NCBI GenBank assembly: GCA_003833075.1
Contig: RIAY01000022.1
Location: 1-37,721, forward strand
Source of the DNA: Muribaculaceae bacterium Isolate-036 (Harlan)
GTDB taxonomy: Bacteria; Bacteroidota; Bacteroidia; Bacteroidales; Muribaculaceae
Length of the DNA stretch: 37,721 nt
Reading direction: 5' to 3'
Below are positions 14,705-24,200 of the stretch, piece after piece. The notes beneath the pieces were generated by a model, which saw only the letters and a program-made list of their open reading frames with translations, made no database searches and was not told where the DNA came from. The position numbers and the translations under genes were made by a program. Numbering within the stretch: the first letter of the stretch is position 1; each line of letters opens with the position of its first letter.

Positions 14705-16783
14705 TTACTTGTTAAACGGGGGAGGGGTGCCTGGATCTTCAGAATCCAAATCTTCCCCGAAATCTTCCGATGGAGTCTGACAGACCGGAGTATCGGACGA
14801 ATCATTGCTATTTTCACCCGTTTCATTCTTTTTACTTTCAATCTGCTTATTTATCTCCATAATCTCATCTGTACGCGATTTCCATTGACGCTTGCCAAGA
14901 ATCTTCTCGACATCATCATGATATATCACTTCTTTTTCTATAAGAAGATCTCTTATCTGATTATGCTGAGCCGCATATTTCCGCAGGATTTCCTTTGCCC
15001 TTTCATATTGCTCGTTAACAATGCGCATAACTTCGGCATCTATGATTCTTGCTGTCTCATCGCTATACGGTTTTGTAAAGCCCATATCCTGACCTGTAGA
15101 GTCGTTGTAATTGAGATTCGGGAGTTTGTCGCTCATGCCGTATACGAGCACAAGGGAACGTGCTATCTTTGTGCACTTTTCAAGATCGTCGCTCGCTCCG
15201 GTACCAATCTGTCCTGTGAATACTTCTTCCGCCGCGCGTCCGGCAAGGAGACCGCACATAGTGTCAAGCAATGCCTGCGTAGGAATGATCTGTCGTTCCT
15301 CGGGAGCATACCACGCGGCACCGAGTGCACGGCCACGCGGCACAATCGTGACTTTGACCAACGGATTTCCATATTGTATCATCCAGGTAATCGTTGCGTG
15401 ACCAGCTTCGTGTGTGGCAATAGAGAATTTTTCATCATCGGTGATAATTCTTGATTTTTTCTCAAGACCACCTACGATTCTGTCTATAGCTGCCATAAAA
15501 TCATTCCAGTCTACAGCCGGTTTGTTGTTACGAGCGGCTATCAGTGCCGCCTCATTACATACGTTCGCTATATCGGCACCGGAGAATCCTTGAGTCTGTC
15601 GGGCGAGCTGCTCAACATCAAGACGGCTGTTGACCTTGATATTTCTTAAATGGACATTGAATATCTCTACTCTGTCTGAAAGTTCAGGGAGATCTACATA
15701 TATCTGTCTGTCAAAACGTCCGGGACGAAGCAGTGCCTTGTCAAGCATGTCCGCACGGTTGGTGGCTGCAAGACATATAACACCATTGTTAGATTGAAAA
15801 CCATCCATCTCTGTGAGCATCTGGTTCAGGGTGTTCTCTCTTTCGTCATTAGAACCCATGTTGGGATTTTTGCCTCTTGCACGACCCACTGCGTCTATCT
15901 CATCGATGAATACGATACATGGCGCCTTTTCTTTCGCCTGTTTGAAAAGGTCACGCACTCTGGCAGCACCCACACCGACAAACATTTCAACAAAATCAGA
16001 GCCGGACATAGAAAGAAATGGGACATTTGCCTCTCCGGCTACAGCCTTTGCAAGCAGAGTCTTACCTGTTCCGGGAGGACCCACAAGCAACGCGCCTCTC
16101 GGAATCTTGGCTCCCAATTCAGTATAACGCTGAGGGTTCTTGAGAAATTCTACAATTTCCTCAATTTCAACCTTTGCCTCTGCAAGTCCTGCAACATCCT
16201 TAAAGGTTACATTAGTTCCGTTATTCTTGTCAAAGACAATTGCTTTTGATTTGCCGACATTGAATATTCCTCCGCCTCCGGGACCACCACTCATACGTTT
16301 TGACATGTAGACCATAAAGAAAACTATGACAACTATAGGACCGAAATACCAGAAGAGTTTCATAAGGTCGCTACCTTTCTCATAATTGATTTTTATGGCG
16401 GGTTTTCCTTCGGCAGACAGAGACTGATTCCAGGAATCAATCTTTTCCTGGATTTTGTCTGAAGAGGGGATAGTAGTTTTGATTTTCATATGTCCTTCAG
16501 ACATTCTTGAGGTGTCGAACTTTAATTTTTTAGCACCCTGTTGTGTTAGGACTCCTTCAGCAATGCCGTTTTCGGAAAAAACATATATCTTGTCTACATC
16601 GCCGGCAAGCGCGTATTTTTCAAAATCTGTCCAGTCAACTTCTTTTGTCTGTGTATTGTCTTGAAAATAATACAGCCCCAATATGCAAAGGATTATAAGT
16701 GCATACATCCAATACATGTTGAATAGAGGCTTTTTGTTACGATTACCGGGGCGAGACCCTTTGTTTGGCTGAAACATATTCAT
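14705..16783 (-). CDS. ftsH: ATP-dependent zinc metalloprotease FtsH
   Basis: The 692-residue protein is a membrane AAA+ protease. Two hydrophobic segments (about 23-41 and 145-160) bracket the periplasmic region. Walker A is GPPGTGKT (235-242), Walker [13 protein letters not shown] (289-300), pore loop [11 protein letters not shown] (267-276), and the zinc site HEAGH (458-462). The Gly-rich segment [11 protein letters not shown] after the second helix is typical. It degrades misfolded membrane and some soluble proteins. Start ATG at 16783 or 16777 cannot be separated. It follows rsfS by 50 bases, a pairing I recall from other Bacteroidetes. Confidence 0.96.
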   Translation of the reverse strand: MNMFQPNKGSRPGNRNKKPLFNMYWMYALIILCILGLYYFQDNTQTKEVDWTDFEKYALAGDVDKIYVFSENGIAEGVLTQQGAKKLKFDTSRMSEGHMKIKTTIPSSDKIQEKIDSWNQSLSAEGKPAIKINYEKGSDLMKLFWYFGPIVVIVFFMVYMSKRMSGGPGGGGIFNVGKSKAIVFDKNNGTNVTFKDVAGLAEAKVEIEEIVEFLKNPQRYTELGAKIPRGALLVGPPGTGKTLLAKAVAGEANVPFLSMSGSDFVEMFVGVGAARVRDLFKQAKEKAPCIVFIDEIDAVGRARGKNPNMGSNDERENTLNQMLTEMDGFQSNNGVICLAATNRADMLDKALLRPGRFDRQIYVDLPELSDRVEIFNVHLRNIKVNSRLDVEQLARQTQGFSGADIANVCNEAALIAARNNKPAVDWNDFMAAIDRIVGGLEKKSRIITDDEKFSIATHEAGHATITWMIQYGNPLVKVTIVPRGRALGAAWYAPEERQIIPTQALLDTMCGLLAGRAAEEVFTGQIGTGASDDLEKCTKIARSLVLVYGMSDKLPNLNYNDSTGQDMGFTKPYSDETARIIDAEVMRIVNEQYERAKEILRKYAAQHNQIRDLLIEKEVIYHDDVEKILGKRQWKSRTDEIMEINKQIESKKNETGENSNDSSDTPVCQTPSEDFGEDLDSEDPGTPPPFNK

Positions 16784-16833
16784 ATATTTATGGTTTTCAA
16801 ATTCAAATTTAACGAAATAGGTTCATAAACCTG

Positions 16834-17193
16834 TCATTCAAGATCCGGTATTCTCGTTATACACGCGTCACTCCATAATTCCTCAAGATTATAGAATTCG
16901 CGATACTCCGGCAAAAACACATGAACCATGACATTGCCGTAGTCTATGACGATCCATTGTAAATTTCTATAACCATCATAATTATATGGTTTACTCCCGA
17001 TGGATTTTTGGATTTCCTCTCGTACGCAATCCGCAATTGCAGAAACCTGCGAAGTGCTTCTTCCCTGACAAATTACAAATTTCGATGTCGGAGCACTTTC
17101 AATCGCTTCGAGATCAACCACTGTGATACCGGAACCTTTCTTATCCTGTATCGCATCAATTATTACATTAAGTATATCTTGATTACTATGCAT
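16834..17193 (-). CDS. rsfS: Ribosome silencing factor RsfS
   Basis: The 119-residue protein matches RsfS/YbeB from end to end: DKKGSGITVVDLEAI, FVICQGRSTSQVSAIADCV, and the C-terminal WIVIDYGNVMVHVFLPEYREFYNLEELWSD-like block, here split as VIDYGNVMVHVFLPEYREFY then NLEELWSD. RsfS binds L14 on the large subunit and blocks subunit joining when nutrients are scarce. It sits directly upstream of ftsH and is probably co-transcribed with it. No TAnnTTTG promoter is evident in the 195 bases between it and the GNAT gene. Confidence 0.93.
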   Translation of the reverse strand: MHSNQDILNVIIDAIQDKKGSGITVVDLEAIESAPTSKFVICQGRSTSQVSAIADCVREEIQKSIGSKPYNYDGYRNLQWIVIDYGNVMVHVFLPEYREFYNLEELWSDACITRIPDLE

Positions 17194-17388
17194 TTATGTT
17201 AAGTTGTTTATTATGTATGTCCAGATACATTTGATTTAAAAGATTTAGGACATACTGTCAATATTATGAAAACAAATTTCATGCCAAATCATTATGGCTT
17301 ATAATATATAACAATTATCGACATGAATTTTCAAATTGATGAGCAGAAATTTTAAAAATTATAGTTTCAGATGCAGTTTGTATCAAGT

Positions 17389-17913
17389 TTATCCGGCTAT
17401 AATCTTTGAGAGTATCTTAAGTGACCTGAATTCATTACCAGTCTGATACCATTCCGGAAGTTCTCCGCGATACACATATCCGGCTTTTTCAAATAAATTT
17501 GAACTTGCGGCATTATCTTCCATGACTTTAGCAACCAGATGCCGTATATTCAAGAGATTGAAGGCATATCTCTCCAATAAATCGAGAGACGCCAGTGCCA
17601 GTCCAGACCTTCTTACGTGCGGAAATATGTATATTCCCACAAAAGCGTGCCTATGTTGCACAGAAATATCATACAAATCCGCTATCCCGATTATTCCTTT
17701 CTCCGGTTTAGACTCTATTATAAGCCTCAACTGACCGGCACGCACCGGATCTGCATCATACGAAAGTGCGTAATCTGTAAGATTCTGTCTTGAAAGCGGC
17801 GCAGACATTCCATTTTGCATCCATTGTTCTGAATCCGATTCCACAATCCACATTGTTTCAGCATCCTCCGGTTCTACAGGCCGAAGCTTTATTATTTCAT
17901 TCTCAAGAAACAT
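17389..17913 (-). CDS. GNAT family N-acetyltransferase (RimJ/RimL-like)
   Basis: The 174-residue protein begins IIKLRPVEPEDAETMWIVES, the usual RimJ/RimL-type N-terminus. The acetyl-CoA-binding beta4/alpha3 region is VGIYIFPHVRRSGLALASLD, and NAASSNLFEKAGYVYRGELP is the conserved Asn-rich motif B. It should transfer acetyl groups to an amine such as a protein N-terminus, an amino sugar or a polyamine; the acceptor is unknown. It starts 23 bases after recR ends and is likely in its operon. Confidence 0.85.
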   Translation of the reverse strand: MFLENEIIKLRPVEPEDAETMWIVESDSEQWMQNGMSAPLSRQNLTDYALSYDADPVRAGQLRLIIESKPEKGIIGIADLYDISVQHRHAFVGIYIFPHVRRSGLALASLDLLERYAFNLLNIRHLVAKVMEDNAASSNLFEKAGYVYRGELPEWYQTGNEFRSLKILSKIIAG

Positions 17914-17936
17914 ATATGTTATTTTTAAGCAGCTTC

Positions 17937-18566
17937 TTATTGCCTGTCGTGAAAAGTATCGGAAAACAGCATGCGGTTCTGAATAGACCTGCCTAATGTG
18001 AGTTCATCGGCATATTCAAGCTCATTGCCGATACTCAAACCTCGTGCAAGCATTGTTATCTTTACCGGCAGGTGTGCGAGTTTCCTGTATATATAAAAAT
18101 TGGTTGTGTCTCCTTCCATTGTAGGGCTTAGTGCAAGAATAACTTCCGAGACCTTGTTTTGTTCGACTCTTTCAACAAGGCTGTCAATTTCAAGATCTGC
18201 CGGACTCACACCCTCAAGAGGCGAAATCAAACCGCCCAAAACATGATAGAGTCCTCGATGCTCACGGGTGGACTCAACCGTTATGACATCCTTTACGTTT
18301 TCGACCACACAAATAATCGAATGGTCTCTACGCGGATCATTGCATACTGGGCATATTTCATTTTCGCTTATGTTATGACAACATTTACAATATCGTATAT
18401 TATCCCGCATATCAATGATTGATTTGCCGAGATCAAGCGCTACATTCTTTTCCTGACGCAAAAGATGTAACGCAAGCCTCAGGGCTGTCTTCTGACCAAT
18501 ACCTGGAAGTTTGGCAAGCTCGGCAACTGCATTATCCAACAGGCGGGAATTGAAACTTTGTTCCAT
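17937..18566 (-). CDS. recR: Recombination protein RecR
   Basis: The protein is 209 residues from the ATG at 18566 ([20 protein letters not shown]); the frame also opens at a TTG six bases earlier. The helix-hairpin-helix is [18 protein letters not shown], and the zinc finger cysteines are C60, C63, C72 and C75 (CKCCHN...ICPVC). The Toprim domain follows ([20 protein letters not shown], then [18 protein letters not shown]). RecR works with RecO and RecF in loading RecA at gaps. Length is slightly above the usual 200. Confidence 0.95.
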   Translation of the reverse strand: MEQSFNSRLLDNAVAELAKLPGIGQKTALRLALHLLRQEKNVALDLGKSIIDMRDNIRYCKCCHNISENEICPVCNDPRRDHSIICVVENVKDVITVESTREHRGLYHVLGGLISPLEGVSPADLEIDSLVERVEQNKVSEVILALSPTMEGDTTNFYIYRKLAHLPVKITMLARGLSIGNELEYADELTLGRSIQNRMLFSDTFHDRQ

Positions 18567-18594
18567 ATTCAAGATGTAATCTCTCTTTTGATTG

Positions 18595-18602
18595 CAAAAT
18601 TA
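18595..18602 (-). promoter_or_regulatory. -7 box for recR
   Basis: TAATTTTG on the minus strand, 29 bases before the recR ATG. There is no TTG at the expected distance. Confidence 0.4.
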
Positions 18603-18627
18603 ATGATTTTAGACGAATAATGAGTAA

Positions 18628-18984
18628 TTATGTCTTTCGTCTCGGGGTGTATTTTGCTTTTATTATATCATAGGCACGTCTCACAAGCGAGTAGATCTCG
18701 TTGTCTGAAACGTCACCGTTCAGATTAAGCTGTATCCAATGGCGCAGGCTCTGATTCAACGGGTTGCTCACAGATGAATGATTCATACGTATCACATCAA
18801 CCTCATCTGGAGTGGATTTCACTGTAACAGATGTAAAATCGTCAATATCCACGAAGCAGAACATGTGGTCAAGGATATAGAACACCAATATGGAATCATA
18901 TCGGCGCGCGAACTTTCCAAAAGGCATTTTCTCCGTCACCTCGTCCATTGAAAGGCAGTAGTTGCGAAATTCTTCTATGTTCAT
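18628..18984 (-). CDS. MmcQ/YjbR family protein
   Basis: The 118-residue protein matches MmcQ/YjbR: MNIEEFRNYCLSMDEVTEKM, PFGKFARRYDSILVFYILD, and the CyaY-like fold end with SLRHWIQLNLNGDVSDNEIY then LVRRAYDII. The family has a double-wing fold and is often annotated as DNA binding, without a firm function. Its ATG overlaps the HEAT-like gene stop by 4 bases (18981-18984), so it is the last gene of the HxlR-HEAT-MmcQ operon. Confidence 0.85.
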   Translation of the reverse strand: MNIEEFRNYCLSMDEVTEKMPFGKFARRYDSILVFYILDHMFCFVDIDDFTSVTVKSTPDEVDVIRMNHSSVSNPLNQSLRHWIQLNLNGDVSDNEIYSLVRRAYDIIKAKYTPRRKT

Positions 18985-19532
18985 ATTTTCCTACATTTAT
19001 CACGAGAATCAGCCAATTTAGCGATTTTTGTTTTTGTCTGCCTGAGAGCGCTCTTCAGTCCCGGCGATAAGGTTTGACACTGCATCATATCGAGATGTTC
19101 TTCAAGTTCGGCAATCAGTTCCGGGAAATGCTGACAAATCCTATATGCCGCATAGATGCTGAAGCATCTGATAGCGTATGGCTCACATTCGGAATTGATC
19201 TTAGACATGCAGAAATCGAGGAAGTCTGTGCGTATATCGTCTGCATCATATTCCTGATTTCTCAGGAGCTGGAGAAGCAGGCGTTTCTTGCCTGTGTCTG
19301 TCTCAGACAAAAGCATATCAATCATTTCATTTCGCATGGATTCAAGACATTCTGCATCTGTTGCCGGCAGATGAGTCATTGTCCAAAGTGCATTCACACT
19401 CGTCATCCGGCATTCAGACAGGGCAAGGCTCCATAGTGTGGCTATATTTTCCCGTGAGCCTGTCGCCCACAAAGCCACCCTCCTGATTTCGGGCATATTA
19501 ATCCGTTTTGCCAACAACTCCGGTACATTCAT
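18981..19532 (-). CDS. HEAT-repeat-like helical protein, unknown function
   Basis: The 183-residue protein is almost all helix, with repeat-like units such as IRRVALWATGSRENIATLWS and AIRCFSIYAAYRICQHFPEL that suggest HEAT repeats. No enzyme motif is seen. Relatives in Bacteroides are usually called hypothetical. It starts 7 bases after the HxlR gene stops and overlaps the MmcQ gene by 4 bases, so it is probably controlled by HxlR. A scaffold role is a guess only. Confidence 0.75.
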   Translation of the reverse strand: MNVPELLAKRINMPEIRRVALWATGSRENIATLWSLALSECRMTSVNALWTMTHLPATDAECLESMRNEMIDMLLSETDTGKKRLLLQLLRNQEYDADDIRTDFLDFCMSKINSECEPYAIRCFSIYAAYRICQHFPELIAELEEHLDMMQCQTLSPGLKSALRQTKTKIAKLADSRDKCRKI

Positions 19533-19539
19533 TGCCTTA

Positions 19540-19929
19540 TCACATTCTTTCGTTTACCATATTCGACAGATCCCGATTACGACCATATTTCCGTTCGAAA
19601 ACATCGAAGTGTTCCTCGCCCCATTTCAGCATTTGGTCGATGATTGGTATCAGTGACAGACCGAGTTCCGTTATTTTGTATTCTGAGCGCGGAGGAAGTT
19701 CCGGATAGATTGTCTTCGTTACAAGACCGTCATTCACCATCTCTTTGAGTTGAATGTCAAGCACTCTTGGAGCTGCTTCCGGCAGACACTTGTGTATCTC
19801 GCTTGGCCGCAGCGGCTCACAGTCTCTCAATTCGTCAAGGATACAGGACTTCCATTTCGACTCAATAAGACTCATTGTAAGCCGTAACGGGCAATCCAGA
19901 TCCACAGGTATTTTCTTTTCGTATGCCAT
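19540..19929 (-). CDS. HxlR-family winged-helix regulator (second copy in window)
   Basis: The 129-residue protein has the HxlR pattern: a Cys in the N-terminal arm (VDLDCPLRLTMSLIESKWKS), the helix RPSEIHKCLPEAAPRVLDIQ, and the wing PPRSEYKITELGLSLIPII. It differs clearly from the first HxlR copy in the window, so this is not a recent duplicate. It heads an operon with the HEAT-like and MmcQ genes and is divergent from the NTF2-like gene. A perfect palindrome between the two promoters (19987-20014) is a strong operator candidate. Confidence 0.9.
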   Translation of the reverse strand: MAYEKKIPVDLDCPLRLTMSLIESKWKSCILDELRDCEPLRPSEIHKCLPEAAPRVLDIQLKEMVNDGLVTKTIYPELPPRSEYKITELGLSLIPIIDQMLKWGEEHFDVFERKYGRNRDLSNMVNERM

Positions 19930-19958
19930 CTGTCCGGTTTAAATTTTCTTTCCGGTTA

Positions 19959-19966
19959 CAAAGTTA
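19959..19966 (-). promoter_or_regulatory. -7 box for the second HxlR operon
   Basis: TAACTTTG on the minus strand. The position 20 bases upstream reads ATG rather than TTG and lies at the edge of the palindrome starting at 19987. Confidence 0.55.
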
Positions 19967-19986
19967 ATCAATAACTGTTTAATTTC

Positions 19987-20029
19987 CATATACCGAATAA
20001 TTTTTCGGTATATGAACAATTTTTCGGTA
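19987..20029. promoter_or_regulatory. Palindromic operator candidate, ATACCGAA...TTCGGTAT
   Basis: CATATACCGAA (19987-19997) and TTCGGTATATG (20004-20014) are perfect 11-base inverted repeats with a 6-base spacer. A third half-site TTTTCGGTAC lies at 20021-20030. The left arm covers the HxlR -33 region; the third half-site ends just before the TTG of the divergent promoter. Confidence 0.75.
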
Positions 20030-20030
20030 C

Positions 20031-20061
20031 TTGTTTTAAATATATCATCATTGTAACTTTG
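20031..20061 (+). promoter_or_regulatory. Bacteroidetes-type promoter for the NTF2-like gene
   Basis: TTG at 20031-20033, 20 bases, then TAACTTTG at 20054-20061. The leader to the ATG at 20176 is about 110 bases. Confidence 0.7.
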
Positions 20062-20175
20062 CACCGGGTTCTGAACATTCAGCAAACGTGTTCCGTCTTT
20101 GCCGACATGCACTTCAGGTCCACTTGTGATTATCATGCAACTATAATCCGGGAAATCAAACAAATACTTAACGAT

Positions 20176-20559
20176 ATGAGAGATAGAATAAAAGAATACG
20201 AAGAAGTGGCTAAAGCCGCCGAAAAGTTTGTGAAGAGTGTAGCCGAAGGCAACAGCGAGTATGCAAAGACTCTGTTCACCGAAGACGCTGTGCTGTTCGG
20301 CATACTTAACGGTACAGTAGAGCGTGGCTCTATAGAGCAGTTCTACCACAATGTCGACACTGTCGGTGCCGGAACAGAGTTCAAAGCCAGAATAGACGTG
20401 CTGGCAGTTGAGGAAACAGTTGCGGTAGTCCGCGTTCTTGAAGAAGGGTGGGGCGGCACCATCGACTTCACGGACTTCCTTTTGTTGCTCAAACTCGGCG
20501 GCGAATGGAAATGCGTTGCCAAGGCATACAACCAGAACTCGGATACCGTCAATAAATAA
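20176..20559 (+). CDS. NTF2/SnoaL-like (lumazine-binding type) small protein
   Basis: The 127-residue protein starts at the ATG at 20176 (MRDRIKEYEEVAKAAEKFVK); the frame opens at 20059 but that part overlaps the promoter. The alpha+beta cone fold is suggested by a long N-terminal helix, AEGNSEYAKTLFTEDAVLFG, and the curved strands VAVVRVLEEGWGGTIDFTDF, LLLLKLGGEWKCVAKAYNQ. Family members bind small ligands or catalyse isomerase-like reactions; no catalytic residues can be named. It is divergent from HxlR across a shared operator, so it is a likely target of that regulator. Confidence 0.82.
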   Translation: MRDRIKEYEEVAKAAEKFVKSVAEGNSEYAKTLFTEDAVLFGILNGTVERGSIEQFYHNVDTVGAGTEFKARIDVLAVEETVAVVRVLEEGWGGTIDFTDFLLLLKLGGEWKCVAKAYNQNSDTVNK

Positions 20560-20589
20560 AATCAATCATAAAAATATTGATGATAAAGC

Positions 20590-20615
20590 GCTGTGCATCC
20601 ATCGGGGTGCACAGC
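20590..20615 (+). terminator. Hairpin after the NTF2-like gene
   Basis: GCTGTGCATCC (20590-20600) pairs with GGGGTGCACAGC (20604-20615) with one weak pair. There is no T run after it, so terminator function is uncertain. Confidence 0.4.
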
Positions 20616-20683
20616 CACACCTCTCGACATACCTATACATCGCCTGAGCATCTTGGAAATCAGCCAATTTGCTAAAATCATAA

Positions 20684-20691
20684 TAATTTTG
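20684..20691 (+). promoter_or_regulatory. -7 box for ruvA-sprA
   Basis: TAATTTTG lies 12 bases before the ruvA ATG, so the mRNA leader would be about 6 bases. No TTG is seen 20 bases upstream. Confidence 0.45.
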
Positions 20692-20703
20692 TAATTTTAC
20701 ATT

Positions 20704-21282
20704 ATGATTGACTATTTGAAAGGGGTTGTGGCAGAAGCCACGCCGACATATGCCGTAATAGAATGTTGTGGTGTAGGGTATGAAGTAAACATAACGCTAA
20801 TGGATTACCCTCTGATCAGCGGCAATCAGGAATGTAAACTGTATGTGCACGAATCGATACGCGAGGACGCACACGTCCTGTTCGGATTCCTAAGAAAAAG
20901 AACAAGAGAATTGTTCAGACTCCTCATCGGAGTGAGCGGAGTGGGTCCCAACACCGGAAGACTTATTCTTTCATCCCTTACCGATGAACAACTCGAATCG
21001 GCAATAGCTTCAGGGAATGACTCACTTCTCAAAGGAGTGAAAGGCATAGGAGGAAAGACAGCCCAACGCATTATTGTGGATTTGAGGGATAAAATAAAAC
21101 CCGAGTCAGATGCGTTTATTACAAGTATGCCGGCAAGTGAATCGTATGATGATTCCGTGGCTGCTCTTGTGATGCTCGGATTCTCCGCCCAACAGAGCCA
21201 GAAAGTACTCACCAAGGTTTTTGCGAAAGATCCGACGCTCAACACCGAGCGTGCCATCAAGCAGGCTCTTACTATGCTCTGA
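20704..21282 (+). CDS. ruvA: Holliday junction helicase subunit RuvA
   Basis: The 192-residue protein has the three RuvA domains: the OB fold (MIDYLKGVVAEATPTYAVIE, then HVLFGFLRKRTRELFRLLI), two helix-hairpin-helix motifs (LIGVSGVGPNTGRLILSSL and LLKGVKGIGGKTAQRIIVDL), and a C-terminal RuvB-contacting domain (VAALVMLGFSAQQSQKVLTK). RuvA binds four-way junctions and positions RuvB. The stop TGA and the sprA ATG overlap as TGATG, a pairing known from Flavobacterium and other Bacteroidetes. Confidence 0.96.
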   Translation: MIDYLKGVVAEATPTYAVIECCGVGYEVNITLMDYPLISGNQECKLYVHESIREDAHVLFGFLRKRTRELFRLLIGVSGVGPNTGRLILSSLTDEQLESAIASGNDSLLKGVKGIGGKTAQRIIVDLRDKIKPESDAFITSMPASESYDDSVAALVMLGFSAQQSQKVLTKVFAKDPTLNTERAIKQALTML

Positions 21283-24200
21283 TGCGGTTGAGGCAGATTG
21301 ATGAAAGAAAGATATATCTTCTTATCGCAGTGTTTTTTTCGACACTGCTTTTGTCGTTTGTGGCAAATTCACAAAAGACCGTACGCAAAACAGTGCCTGA
21401 GGTTTCCGACACTAATCCTTTGAAATCAGGTGAATATCCGGCAGATCTTAAAACACCTTCAAATATTACCACTGAAGCTGTATATGATCCTGAACTCGGC
21501 ATGTTTGTTGTTCACACCAGGCTCGGGGACAAAGACATAGTCACTCCTTTTTTGCTGACTCCCAAAGAATATTCCGATCTAATGATGCGTCAGGATATGT
21601 TCGGATATTTCAGACAGCGTAATTCCGAGAGCTATGAAAAGAAAGACAAGCAGCCTTTCAATATTTTCGACATGAATTTCTCACTCGGTCCTCTTGAAAA
21701 AGTTTTCGGACCGGGTGGAGTCCGCCTGTCTACGCAGGGATCGCTGCAGCTGTCAATGGGAATAAAAAGCAACAAGACTGAGAATCCTTCGCTTTCTCTT
21801 AAAAACCGGCGCAAAACATATTTTGATTTTGATCAGAAAATTCAGGCTACGATAAATGCCTCTGTCGGTGACAAGCTGAAATTCAATATGACTTATAATA
21901 CCGACGCGACATTCGATTTCGATTCCAAGAACTTAAAACTTAACTATGAAGGCAAGGAAGATGAAATCATAAAGAGTATTGAAGCGGGCAATGTCAGTAT
22001 GACAACGGGATCAAGCCTTATAAGAGGAGGTACGGCTCTGTTCGGATTGAAAACGAAACTACAGTTCGGCAAGCTTACGCTTACAGGTCTTGTGTCACAG
22101 CAGAATTCCGAATCAAAGACTGTCTCGACTTCAGGTGGCGTACAATCAACCAAATTCAGCTTCAAGGCAGACAATTATGATGCTAACAGACACTTTTTCC
22201 TCGCACAGTATTTTTATGAGAATTATGATCAGTTTGCATCTCGCCTGCCACATGTTTCCTCGGGAATAAAAATTACGAGAATAGAGGTATGGATAACTAA
22301 TAAAAACAGCAATTATAATGAATCGCGCAATTTTGTAGGATTCATGGATCTCGGTGAAAACCGAAGACTTGCAAACAGTTATTGGCAGCCTAATTCAGCC
22401 TTCAACAATCCTTCCAACCAAAGTAATAATCTTCTAAGCATAATAAAGGGTGAATATCCACAGGCGCGTAGCATAGATATGGTCACGCAGGCCCTTGAGC
22501 CATTGCGAGCATATGGCATAGAAGGGGGAAAGGACTTTGAGAAGGTTGAAAGTGCAAGACTGCTCAAATCAAGCGAATATACTCTTAATGACGATTTGGG
22601 CTATATTTCTCTTAAATCAGCTTTGACAACAGATGAAGTTCTTGCCGTAGCATATGAATATACATATCAGGGCAAAGTTTACCAGGTAGGGGAGTTCTCC
22701 TCAGATGTCACGAACACGTCGGACTGTCTTTATCTGAAGATGCTTCGCAGTACTACAGTCTCCCCTCGTCTGCCTATGTGGCAGCTTATGATGAAGAATG
22801 TGTATTCGTTAGGCGCATACCAGCTTCAAAGCAAAAATTTTAAGCTCAATATCAAATTTCTAAGTGATACCACAGGTACAGAGATAAATTATATTCCCGC
22901 CGGTCAGATATCGAACCAGCCGCTTCTTCAGGTTATGAATCTCGACAGAATAGATTCGAATCAGGAATCAAATTCCGATGGTTTCTTTGACTACATCGAG
23001 GGCTATACAGTGCAGTCGTCAACCGGCAAAATAATATTTCCTGTAGCGGAACCTTTCGGTTCTCATCTGGAACGGAAAATAGGCAATCCGGCAATCGCTT
23101 CACAATACGTGTATAAAGAGCTATATGACTCAACTCTTGTTGTAGCGCAACAGTTTGCAGATAAGAACAAGTTTTCTCTGTCTGGTGAGTATCAGGCATC
23201 AAACGGAGCGCAGATTCGATTAAATGCGATGAATGTTCCGCGCGGTTCCGTAGTGGTGATGGCAGGTGGTGTTGTATTGACTGAAAACAGTGACTACACT
23301 GTTGATTATTCAATGGGCATTGTAACTATTACAAACCAGAGCATAATTGATTCGGGAACAAATGTAAGCGTTACTCTTGAAAATCAGTCCTTGTTTTCCA
23401 TGCAAAGGAAGACTTTGCTCGGACTGGACGCTCAATATCGGTTTAACAAGGACTTTACTCTGGGGGGAACCATTCTTCACTTCTCCGAAAAATCACTTAC
23501 TGAAAAAGTAAACATCGGTGATGAGGTAATAAACAACACGATGTGGGGACTTAACGTGAGCTATAACAAGGATTTTATGTGGCTCACCAATTTATTGAAT
23601 AAAATACCCACAGTAAGCGCAACAGCTCCGTCTCGAATAAACGTGAGTGCGGAATTCGCTCAACTTGTGCCACACAAGCAAAAAAGCGGATCGAACAAAG
23701 GATCAAGCTATATCGATGACTTCGAGGCTACGCAGACCGGCATAGACCTGAGGTCTCCATATTCATGGTTCCTTGCTTCGACGCCTTATGACAATTCGGC
23801 TGACGCACTTTTCCCGGAAGCCAAGCTAAGCAACGATATCGATTATGGTAAAAACAGAGCATTGCTGGCATGGTATTATATCGACCGGTTATGGACACAG
23901 AAAAACTCATCGATGGTGCCCGGATATATGAAAAACGATCCAAGCATGCTCTCTAATCCATATGTCAGAGAAGTCAAGATAGATGAGATCTTTCCATACC
24001 GGGATCTTAATTATGGAGAGGCAAATTATATACAGACTCTTAACCTTTCGTTCTATCCGAGAGAGAGGGGACCGTATAATCTTGATGCCGACCGCATTGA
24101 TGAAAACGGCAATTTGCTGCAGCCCGAAAAGCGGTGGGGTGGCATAATGAAAAAAATGGACAACACCAACTTCGAGACATCGAATGTCGAATATATCCAA

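Noticed and set aside
15794..16249. 151-codon plus-strand frame opposite ftsH
   Set aside because: It is a shadow of the strongly conserved AAA domain and has no domain of its own.
17194..17388. Searched for an RNA gene or promoter between rsfS and the GNAT gene
   Set aside because: The stretch is AT-rich, with no tRNA-like fold, no TAnnTTTG box for rsfS and no clear terminator.
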